DNA of 64,000 nucleotides from Phaenicophaeus curvirostris. Lineage: Eukaryota > Chordata > Aves > Cuculiformes > Cuculidae. Shown here one piece after another: positions 49,001-62,500 of this stretch. The stretch lies in NCBI RefSeq assembly GCF_032191515.1, contig NC_091395.1:40041276-40105275 (forward strand), written 5' to 3'. The notes below the pieces were generated by a model. The model saw nothing but the letters and a program-made list of their open reading frames with translations, did not search any database and had not been told where the DNA came from. How positions within the stretch are numbered: position 1 is the stretch's first letter; each line of letters begins with the position of its first letter. The position numbers and the translations under genes were made by a program.

Positions 49001-52000
49001 AACTTCATCCCTACATAATGCGTGCCTCTTTCTAAGTGGCTGGAGTACCTGTATAAAGGACATACACAGAAAGTAAAATAAGTGTTATATTTCTGTTCAG
49101 AAATGAGGGAATTAATAAAACACCAAATAAAAACCCAAATTATCTGATATAACATCATAAATGGTCAATCAAATCTTTTGCATGCATATTGGGACATCTA
49201 GGCAAATGTGTGTTTATGAAGAGCTTCTAAACCTGCATGCTATTTATGTGGTGGATATAAATGTTCACTTGAGAGCCATTATGGTCTATTATGTAAATAA
49301 GCATATAGGGACTTCTGAAAATTTGTAATTATGATAGTGCAGTAGCTCTAAATTGATTTTCCATAAATGTTTTATGAGGCATTTGTTAATAGCACCATTA
49401 AGGAATATCTCTTAATTAAAACATTCTACCTTTATGTCACTAACAGATTTTAAACACATTGGAAGGATAATTTGTTATAAAGCATTTCTCAATTTAGTTT
49501 CGTATTCTGATACAGCACTTTCTTCAACTGGTTATTCAGTGGAAAAAAAGTTTCAGAACATATCTCTAACATCAAGATTAGATGGCTGCTACAACACAAG
49601 CTTTAAATGTCCAGCAGCTTTCTCTTCTTGTTTCTCTGTTTCTCTAGGGGAACAGATAAACATATTTATTTTGCATTGAAATCTCAGATGATTTATTTAG
49701 GAGTGGTGATGGGGAAAGGGACATGTTTTACATTTTCACCTATGCCATCTTTAATTCTGGATAATCTCTTTTAAGAAGAGAGGTAGGGCTGGTGTGTGTC
49801 CCTGGAAAAGACATTCCTGTAATCCAGAGCCTGGTGTGTAATGTTTTATGCAGACAAACTCTCTTGGGAGGTGACATGCCATAGTTTGTTTCTTGACCCA
49901 GCTAGTGAATAGAACTTAAATTTAGCTTTCTAAATTTTCTCTGAGAAAAATAAGCACAGATATGTCATACTCGTATGCTAACACTGGGTAGCTCTCTCTG
50001 AGAGAAAGTTAAGGTGAGGTCTGAGGAAATGAAATGGGGCACGAGATCAGGCATTCTGCAATATGTAGTGAAAGGTTCCTCACCACAATTACAGAATTGC
50101 CTGTACAGCTCAAGAGTCCAGTTCAATTTTTCCTACATCTTTGATATCTGATTGCATCAGATGAAATAAAAATAAAGTATTGACCAACAACTTGAAATAT
50201 ATAAAATGCTTACTTTCCTTCTCTCAACTCTGAATTAATTTTGAGAGAATAAACCTTCTGCTTCTGCTGATATCTTACGTATAACATAATATCAGTTTAA
50301 GTAGAGCCAGGAGAATTTTTCTATTTCTCCACTATATGAAAATGCTTAAGTAGGAAAGAAATATTATTTTATTGAGAAGAAATGTTATTTATTATTTTAC
50401 AACTTTAAAAATTAGAGTGGATCTGTTATGAAGCAATCATGACATTGTGAGTTCCTTAGAAAGGGTTCACCTCTTTAGAAGTGGGTGAGAAAGTACCAGA
50501 AGTAGAGATAGAGTAAATACAGACAACACAAGAAATCATTAAAGGGAATAACATATGAAAGTTCACAGAAGTTAATCTGATCAAATCAGAGAGATGCTCT
50601 GTAAAACCCTCTGCCATAGTGGAAGTTTCTGATTTGTCCAAAACTAGAAGATAGTCATCCATCATGTTTCCTGTGCTTTACTCAGCTTCATCCACAACCT
50701 TCACATTTGGTGATTTTCTGAACAAGATATCTTTCTATGCTTTTGCGTCGTTCTCTTAAGGCCTTGAAGTACAAAAAAGCTGAGTTACCTGTCTGTTAAT
50801 GAATGATGCAGGTAACCAACCAAACAAGTTTTGATATGTAAAATTGAGGCTAACTGATATGCCTATCATTTTCATTGGGCAGGGTTTACATAAAGACTTG
50901 TTTTCACTGAATTCCTTTCTGAGACAACAACAAACTCCGCTAAGTTTTCCTATTGATTATATTTATTTGTAAATGACTTATGGTTCTGCATCACTGTGAT
51001 TTTTTGTCTCCCATCCTTCCCTTTTTAAAGCTGATCGACTAAAGAAACAAGGCTTCATCAATTGTTCTGATATTTTTCCAGTACATTTTTACCTTCACCC
51101 AAAGTTGTCACAAGCAGTAGACATTTTCAAGTAATTAACTTCCTAAAGACTTTGAGAAAATAGACAGGAAAGCTTTGGAAGAAGATCTGTATCATAGTAA
51201 TGAGAGGCAATGGCATGAGCTCAGCTGTGGTTTTAGACAGTAAAGAATCCTCACTTGAAAGACTCACTGTTTATGGAACCACCTTTAAAATGTTTGTATG
51301 TTTGTATTAGATTTTTGTCATCATGTTTTACTTTTAGATGCTGTATCTTTCAAAATCCAACTTTGTTGACTACATCTTAGATCTATGTAAAATGCAATTG
51401 ATAGAGTTTTTCAGAGGAGGCATTGAAAAACAAGAGAAGTAAAGAGTACTGGATACTGTTCTCTAACAGAAATCATATATTTTCGGATAAGGGACATGGA
51501 GACATTATATACTTCAGACTAAACATCTATAGCACTACAAGTAAAGAAGAGAGGATGTTTTTAGCAAATAGAACGCCATAAAGAAAATTCTTGTATTTTT
51601 AGCTTAATTTGCTGTAATGTAATCACACACTGCCCAAGATGCAAAGCTTATCTGTCATGCATTTCTACAGCTTACGTGCTTTTTGAAAATAAGCAGAAAC
51701 ATTGCTAGAATTCTAATGACTGCTTTGCTACCACATGCCATAAGAATTTTAAAGTGCCCTACATTTTAAATCTGCTTTTTGGCATTGCTTAACCAACACG
51801 CTCGAGACTTCTATTTCTGCTAATTTCCTTGAACCAATATGTAAGACTACCATTCACACTCAGGCTTCTCAGAACAAACAGCTTCCAGGAAAGGCAACAG
51901 AAACTAGTTAATAAAAGCAAATGGGCATTCTGGGAATCTGGATTGATAAAAATAATACATCAGAAGACATTAGCAGTGCATATAGCTGGTTTACGCAGCT

Positions 52001-52429
52001 TTGTGATTTTATTGTTACTTTCATCTTCCCTCTGCTTTTCCCTCTTCACTTTAAAGTCACATTTTGTATAGACTTGGTAATTATATTACTCCTCCCTGCA
52101 GGGCATGGAAAATAAAGGAAGCTCAATTGTGTAAAGAGTAAAGGTGGTTTGAAATATTGGAGCTAAATCTAAACAGAAAGTCAGTGGCTGCAAAACTCAG
52201 CAAACACATCCCTTCCAGCATCTGAAGAACAGAATTAGCCACCTAAGATTTCTAGGTGAGGAGACAGATATTGCAGAAAGACTGTTACAATCACACATGT
52301 GCTTGAGAGTTTGTACACACGCAGATCACAGGGTGTAGCAAACAGCAGATGCCAATGATGTTCGGTGTGGAACTCTTGATATATGTCCTGTTTGACTTTG
52401 AGCGGAATAATTAAATCCACTGGACCAGA
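46044..52429. other. AT-rich spacer, nothing recognised
   Basis: No gene or repeat family is recognised over about 6.4 kb. The part at about 49100-49440 is dense in homeodomain- and octamer-like AT motifs (ttaattaa, ttttgcatgcatat, gtaaataa) and could be a conserved non-coding element, but this is only an impression. Confidence 0.55.
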
Positions 52430-52600
52430 GAGAGTACATAGTTTAGTGGTTAGGGCACTCTTTTGTGATCAGACCTCATTTCCAGTATTTGCTTCAGTCA
52501 ATACTGAAGTAATTTCTATCACTTTTCCTTGTGGCAGAGCTTCCCTCCCGGCCTGAGCACTCTAGCCACAAGACCACATAACTTAATCTAGTTGGCTAGT
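52430..52600. repeat. Old tRNA-like palindromic repeat fragment
   Basis: The left part 'agtttagtggttagggcactc' (52441-52461) resembles the 5' half of a tRNA with its pol III A box. About 100 bp further, 'gagcactctagccacaagacc' reads as a diverged reverse complement of it. This head-to-head tRNA-like layout matches, from memory, ancient amniote SINE-like repeats with a 'gagtgccctaaccact' right arm. The middle is heavily decayed, so family and edges are uncertain. It is not a functional tRNA gene, since no complete cloverleaf or intact B box is present. Confidence 0.5.
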
Positions 52601-53290
52601 GTCTACCAGAGCCTGGATACTTTTCTGGGAGGTGCCCCAAATGACTGTGCTAGTCATAAAGTAAAGGGATACTCATATTGAGAGTATGTTAAAACACCTG
52701 ATCAAAAATGTGCACTGTGGATATACTTCATGAATCGTATTTTAGAGTCCAGGAATAGATACAGAACTGTGTTATGGAGTCGATCTATTTAAACTTGAGT
52801 AATGCTGGGCATGGTTTGAAGTAGAATTTTATGTATAAAACAAGAATTTCTGCTGAAAATATAGATAGCTAGCACTTTCTACTTGAAGTTCTAAAACCTG
52901 TAAGCAAAAGAGAGGAGTAAACTTCTGATTTTTCAATTTCAATTTGAATGCCTACTTTATATTTTAAATCTTAGAATACAAGAAAGCAAAAAAAGAAAAA
53001 AAATAATTATTTACCTTTGGGGGAAAAAAGTGACAAATTTCGTCATACTCACCAGAGTTGATCAGCAAATGCTCTAAATTAAATATTAAATATTTTAGGT
53101 AAAAAACTTGAAAAGTTTAGAAATATTTAGTACATGAAATATTTAGTATAATGTATCGTAAATACTAACATTTAAATAAAAAAATATACCCTGTGATTTA
53201 GGAAGCTATAATTGTGTTATTTATTATCAAAATATTTTTGAAGAATTTGAAGTCCTGTGCTATTAATATTTCCTACAATAGGTTAGCATA

Positions 53291-53412
53291 GTATTATAAA
53301 TATAGAATGGTTTGGGTTTTGAGGGACTTTAAAGATCATCTGGTCCTAACACCCTTGCCATGGGCACCTTCAAGCAGGGCAGGTGCCTAAAGCCTCATCC
53401 AACCTGGCCATC
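53291..53412 (-). mobile_element. Short CR1 LINE 3' remnant (-)
   Basis: About 120 bp of the extreme 3' end of a chicken-type CR1, on -. A decayed tail (tatagaatgg) is followed by 'tttgggttttgagggacttt', 'aaagatcatctggtcctaac' and 'gccatgggca', ending at 'catccaacctggcc'. It contains no coding part. The divergence suggests an old copy. Confidence 0.88.
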
Positions 53413-56400
53413 TCTCTTATAATTGATAGCAATCTTATGATAAAGGATAAAGGATCCATGGTTTTATTAAAAACTGAGTAAAGCCCATCAAATTTATCTT
53501 CCATTATATCAAACTAGGATAATTACAAAAGATACTAAGGAGACCAAGTCTGCACTATGCTATCAAATTATTGCAACATATGTAATATCTACTTCTTATC
53601 AAATGAGGTGAACTTTTGTTCATTTTCATCATAACAAAACAATAAGTATCAATTAGTATCTGTACTTAGGGGTTTGTTTTAGCAGACAGCTTTTGTGGTA
53701 CTGGAAATAGAAAATGTTTAAAAACTAAGGAGCAACAGTCGTATCTGTGATAAATGAGAAATGCACTCAAATTTATTTTATTTGTATATTTATATGGAAC
53801 TTAAACACAGGCAGAATTTGAAGTGCTAGTGTTTATTCAATTTTTCATCCCATGTCTATATGTATATTATTTTTTTATGTCTTGAAAAATTGATAAAGAA
53901 TGTGAGGAAATTAAATTTTCCTAGAAAACTGTAATAAAAGTGTTATTCCAGACAAATTTTCACACAGAGTCTCGCCTAGAGAATTACTCATCTGATTTTC
54001 TTGTTGACTCTTTTGCAGTGCTAGTGTAGCTAAATTCCTTTTAGGACCACTACACAGTCTAAATGCACAATAATAGCAAGAACACGCTGACTAAAATCAG
54101 ATACTGATGTTAGTTTTAATTTAACTTACTAAATAGTTGGGTGGATCTCATTTTATAGCTTAACAATATGACAGAGGTGTTCAAAGGAAAATAGGGGCTG
54201 AGAAATTAATTGGCATGCTCAGAACAGCATATGTGTGTTAATGTTTATCTTCCTGTTTCTTCGGGCCACATTTCTGCTTAAGTTTGATATAAAAATGAAA
54301 TGAAAGGAGGAGGGGATATTGCACACCACACTTCATTTTATCCTTCTTACTCAGTAATCCATGGATATTTTCTCCTGTTTGTTGTTTATCCTACTTTTGG
54401 ATCCCTGCCAGTGAACTCCTCAAAATGCCATCATCTTTTGATTTCTAAGTGATAATATTAATCCACGAATTATCTGCACATTGACCCAAATGACAATGGT
54501 TACTCCTTTACCCTTCTAAACTGTTCGTCTGTACAGTTCCTTAATAGCATTTAATACAGCTAGAAGTTTAGTATTGAAGATTCTTCACTATCCAAAAGTA
54601 GCTGTAGTTTCACTCCATCATTGCAGCCAGATCTAGTTTTCACCAAGATATTCAGATTTAGATTAGCCCAAGAAAGCAGGAGACAAAGGGGCAGGGAATT
54701 TCTACTCTCAGATTAGTCACTTTTGTTGAGCCCAAGCTACTGAATAGGGTAAGATTCAAGATACGTTGAACCAATGAGGTGGAAGAAGTGGCGCTTCTGT
54801 TGCCCAATAATCTAAAGCCATCAGCCTGGCAAACAAATCCTGCTTTCCAGGTCTGTTCTAAGAACTCTTCCTATGTATTCTCCTGTATCTCCCTCAGCTA
54901 AATCAATTGTCCTCATAATAAAGGCTAGAACGGATAAAGGCAGCAGAGAAACCTAATTTTTGGAATCTGATTAAATTTAGACATCAAACAGATGTTAACA
55001 TAGTCACTCTGGTCAACACTAAGATGCTGTGATATATAATGAAAAGCAAAACTGTAGATTTGATGTGTTAATTAAGAAATATAGAATTTAGGGATTTCCA
55101 GAGTTAGGCAACAGCTCACATAGATATATTTATGATGCAGCCTTTTCTGCCTATCTACCTATGTTTTGCCTGCACTTCAGCTTTAGCTCTTAAATCCTTC
55201 TAGATATGACCATTGAACTAAAATTTTCTTTTTAAATGGGAGAGAATACAATTTTTTTTAATGAGAGTAAGAATAAGAGAAGAGTTTCCTGTTAGTGTGT
55301 TGTCTGTTAATTATTTGTGCCATTGCGCTCTTCTCTCCATGTAGAACAGAGAAATAGTGGAAATAAAAAAAAATGTTGATTTGTTGCTACAGTCACTGAA
55401 GTCAATGACACAGCTTTCTGATCTGAAGGGTACAAAATTAAAGCCTGTCAGCCTCTGGGGTTTCATCCATAACAGAAAGCAACAGTTCCCTACTTCCTCC
55501 TTGCCTGGCAGTGCAGAGACAGGGAACGGAGGTTTCAGTCAGTCCATCGCTCACCTTAGCATTCTCTACAGTGAAAGATTACCTTCCCCAACTCCTTGAA
55601 ACCTCAAAAAAAGTAATCAGGGTTCAACAGCCAGAAAGCCCCATCTGTGGGTATTTGGCAAGCCTGGGATTTGTCAGGTCCTTATCAGATCCTAGTCTTT
55701 GTCAGGGGCCTTGCACCTGTCACAGTACCTTGAAGATACTAAGAGAGATTGTGAAATTGCAGAGGAATAGGTCCCAGAAGCTAAAAATTAAAAAAACTAA
55801 AATGGAAAGCTGTATAATTGAAATGTCATTACCCAGTATCAGAAAGCTGGTTATCATTAGAAACAGCTTTATCTGAGCATATGAGAGTAGCAAAGTTATG
55901 TATATGAGTAATTGGTCTTGATTCAAATGGTGGGGGTTTATGTATGAACTTTGCCTTTGAAAGAGGTGTTCACAACAATAACTAAGCAGATTTCTTAATT
56001 CTAGTTAACATATGGTGTAAGAAAGAATGCTGGAAATGAAATGCATGTTCAGTAGTAGTACTTCACACTTCCTTCTTAAATTTCTTTAATCTCTCAGGTC
56101 TCCCTGTCTGCTACTCGTTGCTAAGCTCATTTCTCTCAGCTCTTGTTTCTCAGTTTAAACCTATTTTTACCATATTGATGAGTCACTCTTCAGTCTGTAG
56201 TTTAACACATCCTGTGTTTCTCTGGGTGGTCTCACATGCTTTTTATATATAGGGAGAGGAGGACTGTGTAATTGCATCGTGACTGTACTCTGTTTCACTC
56301 TAAAAGGAAATTAAGGTAGTGTTTATTCATAGCCTGAAATATTCTTGACTTTTTTTCCTATCAAAATTTCCATCAGGTTCCTATGTGTGCATTTACCCAG

Positions 56401-58929
56401 GTCTGCTACTCCCTTTTTCTGCACTCTTAGTCTGTATAAATGCTGGTGTTTATTTGGTTATGCTGCTTGTGAGTTCAGCTGCAGCTGAAATCATTAAATT
56501 CTCATGTAATTATAGTGGTGCCATTCCAACAGCTAGAGTTAAGGTTGTGTCAGCAATTCCATTATAAATCCTTAATTTAAATGGTCTGCAATAACTCAAC
56601 TATAAAATACATTTTGAACTGAACCTTGGCTTGTAAGTTTTCAGGCCATGAACAACTCCCTTATCAAACCAAAAACGAAAAAAAAAATAAGCTCTCTAAT
56701 AATTTCAAGAATGAATTTAGTGCTTTTGAAAGGGCTAAGTTTACTGCCCTAGGAACTGAGGAATGGTAAAAGCCTGTAGCGACACAAGAGATGCATTACA
56801 GGTTTTCTCTGTTTTGCTTCAGTTTGACTTTCAGGATTCTGATCCTTTATGCTAAACTGTGTAAACTGACCTTTGCTTTACAGCTGATAGCAAGAGAGTA
56901 ATTTGATGACAGTTTTGATAGTATATTAAAGGATCAATTAAAGGTGTCCATGACAGCCAGCACAGGGGCCTTGTGCCACTAAACTGCACTTCACGTGTTT
57001 TCAGCCACCAACGGACTATTCAGGATATCGCAGGCTGAATGAATCATGACCTGGAGGTAAAAGGCTTTCATTATTTCATTCATAAATAATCCGTCTGTCC
57101 AGTTGCTCGAAGCCTAACAGGGAGACAAGATAAAAAAAATACTGAGCAGAGGCAATGCAAACATACAGGCGTGTTAGTTCAGATGCCTTTCACATTTTTG
57201 TTACTAGCATTTTTAAATAGTGTCATTTCTCAATTGTACCAAAGCAGACAACCAAAGCAGAGCCTCTAAATCTATGTTTGGAGCTAATTGATTGAAATGG
57301 CTTCCTAGATACCTAGCCAGCTTTCTTGATCACAGGAGGATGATGTCACTCAAAAAAGAAAGAAAAAAAGAAAAGCTCTCAACTGTAACAACTCCCAGAA
57401 TACTATTTGTCAGGTGGTAACTCAAAAAATCCCACTTAACTTACTAAAACAAAATAGTTTGTAAATCTCTGTTGATATTTAGATAGTAAAATCCAATTCA
57501 GTTTGACATGAAATATAACTGTCACAGTTCAAAATCCATTAATAAGATAGATTAATGGCAAGTTTTAAAAATCAATTGAGGATTTTCCTAGAGAAGTGCT
57601 CTTGTTTATGCATTTCAACATGTTTCAGCTGATTGTGTTTGAACTTTGTATAGAAACTTTTGACCTTAAACTACTGTCCCTGTTACAGTCACTAACAAAA
57701 CCTTTTAGCAGTAGGTCAGGATCTTAGTTCATACATCTAAGGATGAAATGAGAGGTATTTAGTCTTTATTATTTGTGGTAATATTTACTACAGGGGTAGT
57801 GTAAAGACAGTCTATACTCAGCCTTAAGATTCAGATTATAGCTGTTTCACAGAAATGTGTTCTCATATCAAATTTCATGAAGATGTGCTTTTCTTTTTCT
57901 CTTTTTGCTATTTTGTTCTTTAGAATTCAATTGCACAGCCTTCAAAATTAGACTTATTTAAGTTTGTTGCACTATATTTTTCTTTTGTTCTTCATCTTGG
58001 TTTTACATAGTGCATTTGCATATTAGCGGTGTAAGAAGAGTCCATCACTTTAAAGGAAAAAAAAAATCTGCTTTTAAAGTTATTAGCATTAATTTAAAAT
58101 ATTTTTACAGTCTGTTAAAGAAGATATTACATGAAATATCTACCTTCTGAAATATGACTGATTAAGCTTTATCTTCCTGGAAGAAGGTTGTGCTATAAAT
58201 GAGTCTTTTCAACAGTAACCATAATAAAATATAAAATTAGATATTAAATTCTGAAACTAAAAGTAATGAATCTCCCTTAGTGTATGTATACTCATCTACC
58301 TGAAAAGACATCCAAAGCTGTTATTTCATAAAGGGCTTTTGATTAGCAATATTCTACACACTTTTTTATTGGTTAGCCTGGCCATGTTTTCAGTGAGTGT
58401 TTTATCTCCATCTATATTATCTAGAAAATAATGCAACCGTATTTAGGATGCCATAGAAAATGAGGAATGTTGCAGTGATACAATCTACTAAATGTACAGG
58501 AGGCAGATAGATAAACTAGCAGTTCAGTGGTTATCAATTTCCTCTTTAGAGTGATATTCTACTATAACATGAACAAGTTTTGACAACCCTACTCAGGGTG
58601 GACGAACCACCACAGAGAAACCACACTCACACAGATGACAAGCAGCGTCACTCTGGAACCAAAGACAGCCTAATTACTTCTGTGGACTGCACAGTTTGTG
58701 TACAACATTGCGGAAGTGACGCTTCCATTTTAAGGATCAAGACAACATTTCATCTTGGCATCAAGCTGTGCTATGCTGGGCATTCTGAAAAAAGTTTGTG
58801 AGTCTTTAAAATTCAAATACTTTCCACACAAATGCATCCAAAAAAAGCACAGGTATCTTCAGTCTAGGAAAAGCCTTCTTGCTCTAACAATCCCACCATT
58901 TTACAGTAAATTGGCCAAGTAAATTACAA
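53413..58929. other. AT-rich stretch without a recognised gene
   Basis: No repeat family is recognised over about 5.5 kb. Two open segments are worth noting. One runs from a good acceptor at 55344 to a stop at 55599. The other is a polar frame at 58565-58801. A purine tract (A/G) lies at 57352-57375. A moderately GC-richer, non-repetitive block at about 56940-57200 might be a conserved element. Confidence 0.55.
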
Positions 58930-59590
58930 TCATAGAATCATAGAATAGGTAGGGTTGGAAGGGGCCATAAAGATCGTCTAGTTCCAACCCCTGTGCCATG
59001 GGCAGGGACATCCCACTAGATCAGGTCACCCAAGGCCCCATCCAGCCTGGCCTTGAACACCTCCAGGGATGGGGCATCCACAGATTCCCTGGGCAACCTG
59101 TGCCAGTGTCTCACTACTCTCATGGTGAAGAAATTCCTCCTAACGTCTAGTCTAAATCTGCCCCTCTCCAGTTTATATCCATTCCTCCTTAGCCTATCAC
59201 TACGAACCTTTAGGAATAGTCCCTCTCCAGCTTTCTTGTAGGCTCCTTTCAGGTACTGGAAGGTCGCTATAAGATCTCCTCGGAGCCTTCTCTTTCCAGG
59301 CTGAAGCAGCCCAACTCTCTCAGTCTGTCCTCATAGGGAAGGTGCTCCAGCCCTCGGATCATCATTGTAGCCCTCCTCTGGACCTGTTCCAACAGTTCAA
59401 TATCCTTCTTATGTTGAGGATTCCAGAACTGGACACAGTACTCCAGCTGAGATCTCACAGGAGAGGAATAGAGGGGCAGAATCACCTCCCTTGACCTGCT
59501 GGCCGCACTTCTTTTGATGCAGCCTAGGATATGATTGACCTTCTGGGCTGCGAGCACACACTGCTGGCTCATGTCAAGCTTCTCATCACA
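58930..59590 (-). mobile_element. CR1 LINE 3' part, older lineage (-)
   Basis: A CR1 copy on -, with the tail tcatagaatcatagaatagg at the left edge and the chicken-type end 'gggttggaaggggcc'. Read on -, an open piece of 101 codons (59267-59572) keeps the ORF2 C-terminal region: MSQQCVLAAQKVNHILGCI near its start, VILPLYSSPVRSQLEYCVQF, then RLRELGCFSLERE. A frameshift after that destroys the rest of the frame. It is 5'-truncated near 59590, so no reverse-transcriptase core remains. Substitutions and the frameshift make it older than the 38458-type copies. Confidence 0.94.
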
Positions 59591-62500
59591 AGATAAATAA
59601 AAGTAAATAAAAGACTGTGCAGAAGTTATAAGTCATGTTTTCGCAGTTTCAAAACTTGTCTTTCAAATGCTTCCTTATGTCAGTAGCTATGACAGTAAAA
59701 GATGGACAATACTGATATCACTCATGGGATTCTTCCATCTTGCAGCAACTCATCCATTCTTATCAGTGTTGCAGTGGTGTAATTACTCCCTCAGGTAAGG
59801 CAGTTGGCTGTACTGACTGAGCAGTCTTGGTGCTGGTCTTAATGATCTGGAGAATGGAAATCAAAGGCAGCTTATTAACATGGACATTGCCAGTTGTATA
59901 TGTTCTGTGGATCCTGGGGTCATTGATCTTGACGAGGGTTTCTGAAATCATAGGCGAGTTGTTACTTCCTTTCACAAAGAGTGAAGAGTATCACCACATT
60001 ATGACATGGTGGATGAATAAGCAGCATCTTGTACTAACTTGTGACTCATTGCTTCAGGGAACAGTTGTCTTTAAAATCACAGTGAAAACCCAAGTATAAT
60101 CAAGTTTGTATTCTTTCCTGCTAGCAAGCAGAAAAATAAGGAAAAAGTACTTGAAAATAAACCAAATAAGATGTTCAGTTCAGATGACCTTTATACTTAG
60201 CAGTGAATCAGCTTTTATCATGGTCTGCCTACAAATACTTACAGGATTTCTCATGAGGCATTGTTCTCAAGCACAATCAGGTTGAAGACTTGCCATGCTT
60301 CATGAGCAGAGATGCTCTTCACCTTCTATCACACAGAACTCTTGGTGTTGTTTTTGATAGAGTGATAGCCTTGATTTCAATATAAATAAGTGGAAATAAA
60401 ATTATTTCTCTGTATAATCACAAGCATCTGGCTGCTTATATAATTTCTTCAGTTCCATTTTCACTCTCCTTTGGAACTTGATCAGGCTTTCAGACTCGGC
60501 ATATGCAATATGCCAAGTTGTGGGATTTCTTCCCTACCCATATGTAGAACATAAATTTGTCCTGGCCAAGGTAATATGAGCTAATTGTGTAATATTCAGA
60601 ATACTTTTTAAGATGTTGATTTAAAACAACAGAAGAAATCTTTATGGTATGATACAATCCACTTGTTCTTCTTAATGGCCCTACTCCTTTTGAGATGTTT
60701 TATATGAAGCCAAAATTGCTTCTCTCCCTCAGATTCTTATTTTCTACTTTCTGAAAAAGAATCACTAGGGAACATCTTTTACCGCTAATTTGATTCAATA
60801 AGAAGAAGCTGAAAGTTATCATGGCCTAGATATGTGCCTATGCCTTAGAGACACAGTCTCGATCATTAGCATCTGAGTCACCGTCAGTAATTACCCATTT
60901 CATCAGCACAGGTCTGTTTTGTTACCTTATGGATTTTTTTTAATGCTCTTTATATCAAAAACTTCATCAATATCTTGTCAGATGTCTTGTAATGGACAAG
61001 ATGCTACTTAAAACTCATTCTTTTCAGTAGATTATCCACCTCTCAGAAGAACATTTATTTATTGCATGCTAGTTGTGCATGGGCTTTTGATCAATAGAAA
61101 GGTTAGTATAAGGAGTTTCAGGTTATGTCTTTTCCTATATAGTCAGCGGAGGTAGCCTTGACATTATTTGCCTAGTATGTCAGAACTATTGTCAAATCTG
61201 ACTTCAAAACCATTATACATCCATTACACATTCTTGCCAGCAGAAATGTTTGAATATCATTAGAGATAACCTGCATTCACTTTGGGCTTTCCCCTCCTTA
61301 ATCCTACAATGGTCCATTCATAAATTTAGGTTATTGATCCTTCCTAGAACCCTAGAAAGGATCAATGACTGCTGAACTAGCTTTCTTAGGACAATTGGAA
61401 ATATTTTCGTTGTAATAAAAATGAGAAAATGGAGAGTCAGTAGTGTGGGGATACTTGTCCGTAATGCACCGTTAGGAACATTGCTAGTGAAACTGTGTGT
61501 GCAGACAAACCTAGCCATGGCAGTTGCTACTCATTTTAGTTATTTTTGGCAGTTCAGGACAGGGCAAGATCAATAATGCAACTTGAGGCATTACTATCCA
61601 GGTTCTCAGTGATCCCTTACTCCATAATTTATGTGCCTCTGATAGTTTTGAAACAGTTGTTCATCTGACACCTGCCTCCATATTCACAGTAGCTCTTCCC
61701 ATGGGTTCTTGTAAAAAAAATCAAAATTCTGATATCAGAATAAAAGTAATAAACTAGTCTGCCAAGAAACCTGTAGTTAAAATAGGTATTCCTCTGATTA
61801 CATGCCTAAACTAAAACAACTCTGTGGCTAAAACATTTATCTTCAACAACAGAAGCAGTTCGTCTTACCCTGCCTGCTCCCAGGGTCCAGGCCCTTCTGT
61901 CTGGAGGCTGATCGTTAATACCACATATCCCATTGCCTGAGAGTGTATCCTCACTGAACTCTGTCTACCTACATCCAGATTGTTTCTCTGTCAGCTGTGC
62001 CCTGAGAAATTCCTCCAGAAAAAGTAAGGGAGACAAAAACCAAACAAATTTCTTGTTCATTGAGTGCAAGTACGACAGGTGAGGACAGTTGCTACGTCCA
62101 GGGCTGAGGAAAAGCTGAAGTCCTGCAGCTGAGGGAAACTCAGCATTGGGAAAAGCAGCCAGCAAGCTGTTGAAGAAGGAGTAGGGGATTTTTGAGGTTG
62201 CATAATGCACACGGAATTTTCCTTTAGAGGACCATGTGAGGCATCTGAAATAATATATGGCTGGAGATTAAATGCTAATCATTGTTATCAGGAAGCTTGG
62301 ATCATTACCTGAGAAACAATTTTCTTCCAAGATGCTGCTTCTGAGACTTAAAACAGATTGTACACTGAAGAGCAGATGAACAGTAATAATACGACCAACC
62401 CTCTAGGCAATGAAAAAAAAAAAGATTTTTTCCTTTTCTGCAGTATAATTAATGGTCTTTCACATAGCTCTTGTGTTTTGTCTTTCTAGGTAGTAGTGTA

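Noticed and set aside
52441..52500. Possible tRNA gene
   Set aside because: Only the A-box-like 5' half resembles a tRNA. There is no intact B box, anticodon stem or acceptor-stem pairing, so it is an old tRNA-derived repeat.
59763..60560. Coding-like fragments on - in changing frames (for example 59763-59975)
   Set aside because: Individual pieces have a reasonable composition, but stops and frame changes separate them and I recognise no protein family. This could be an old pseudogene, but chance is at least as likely.
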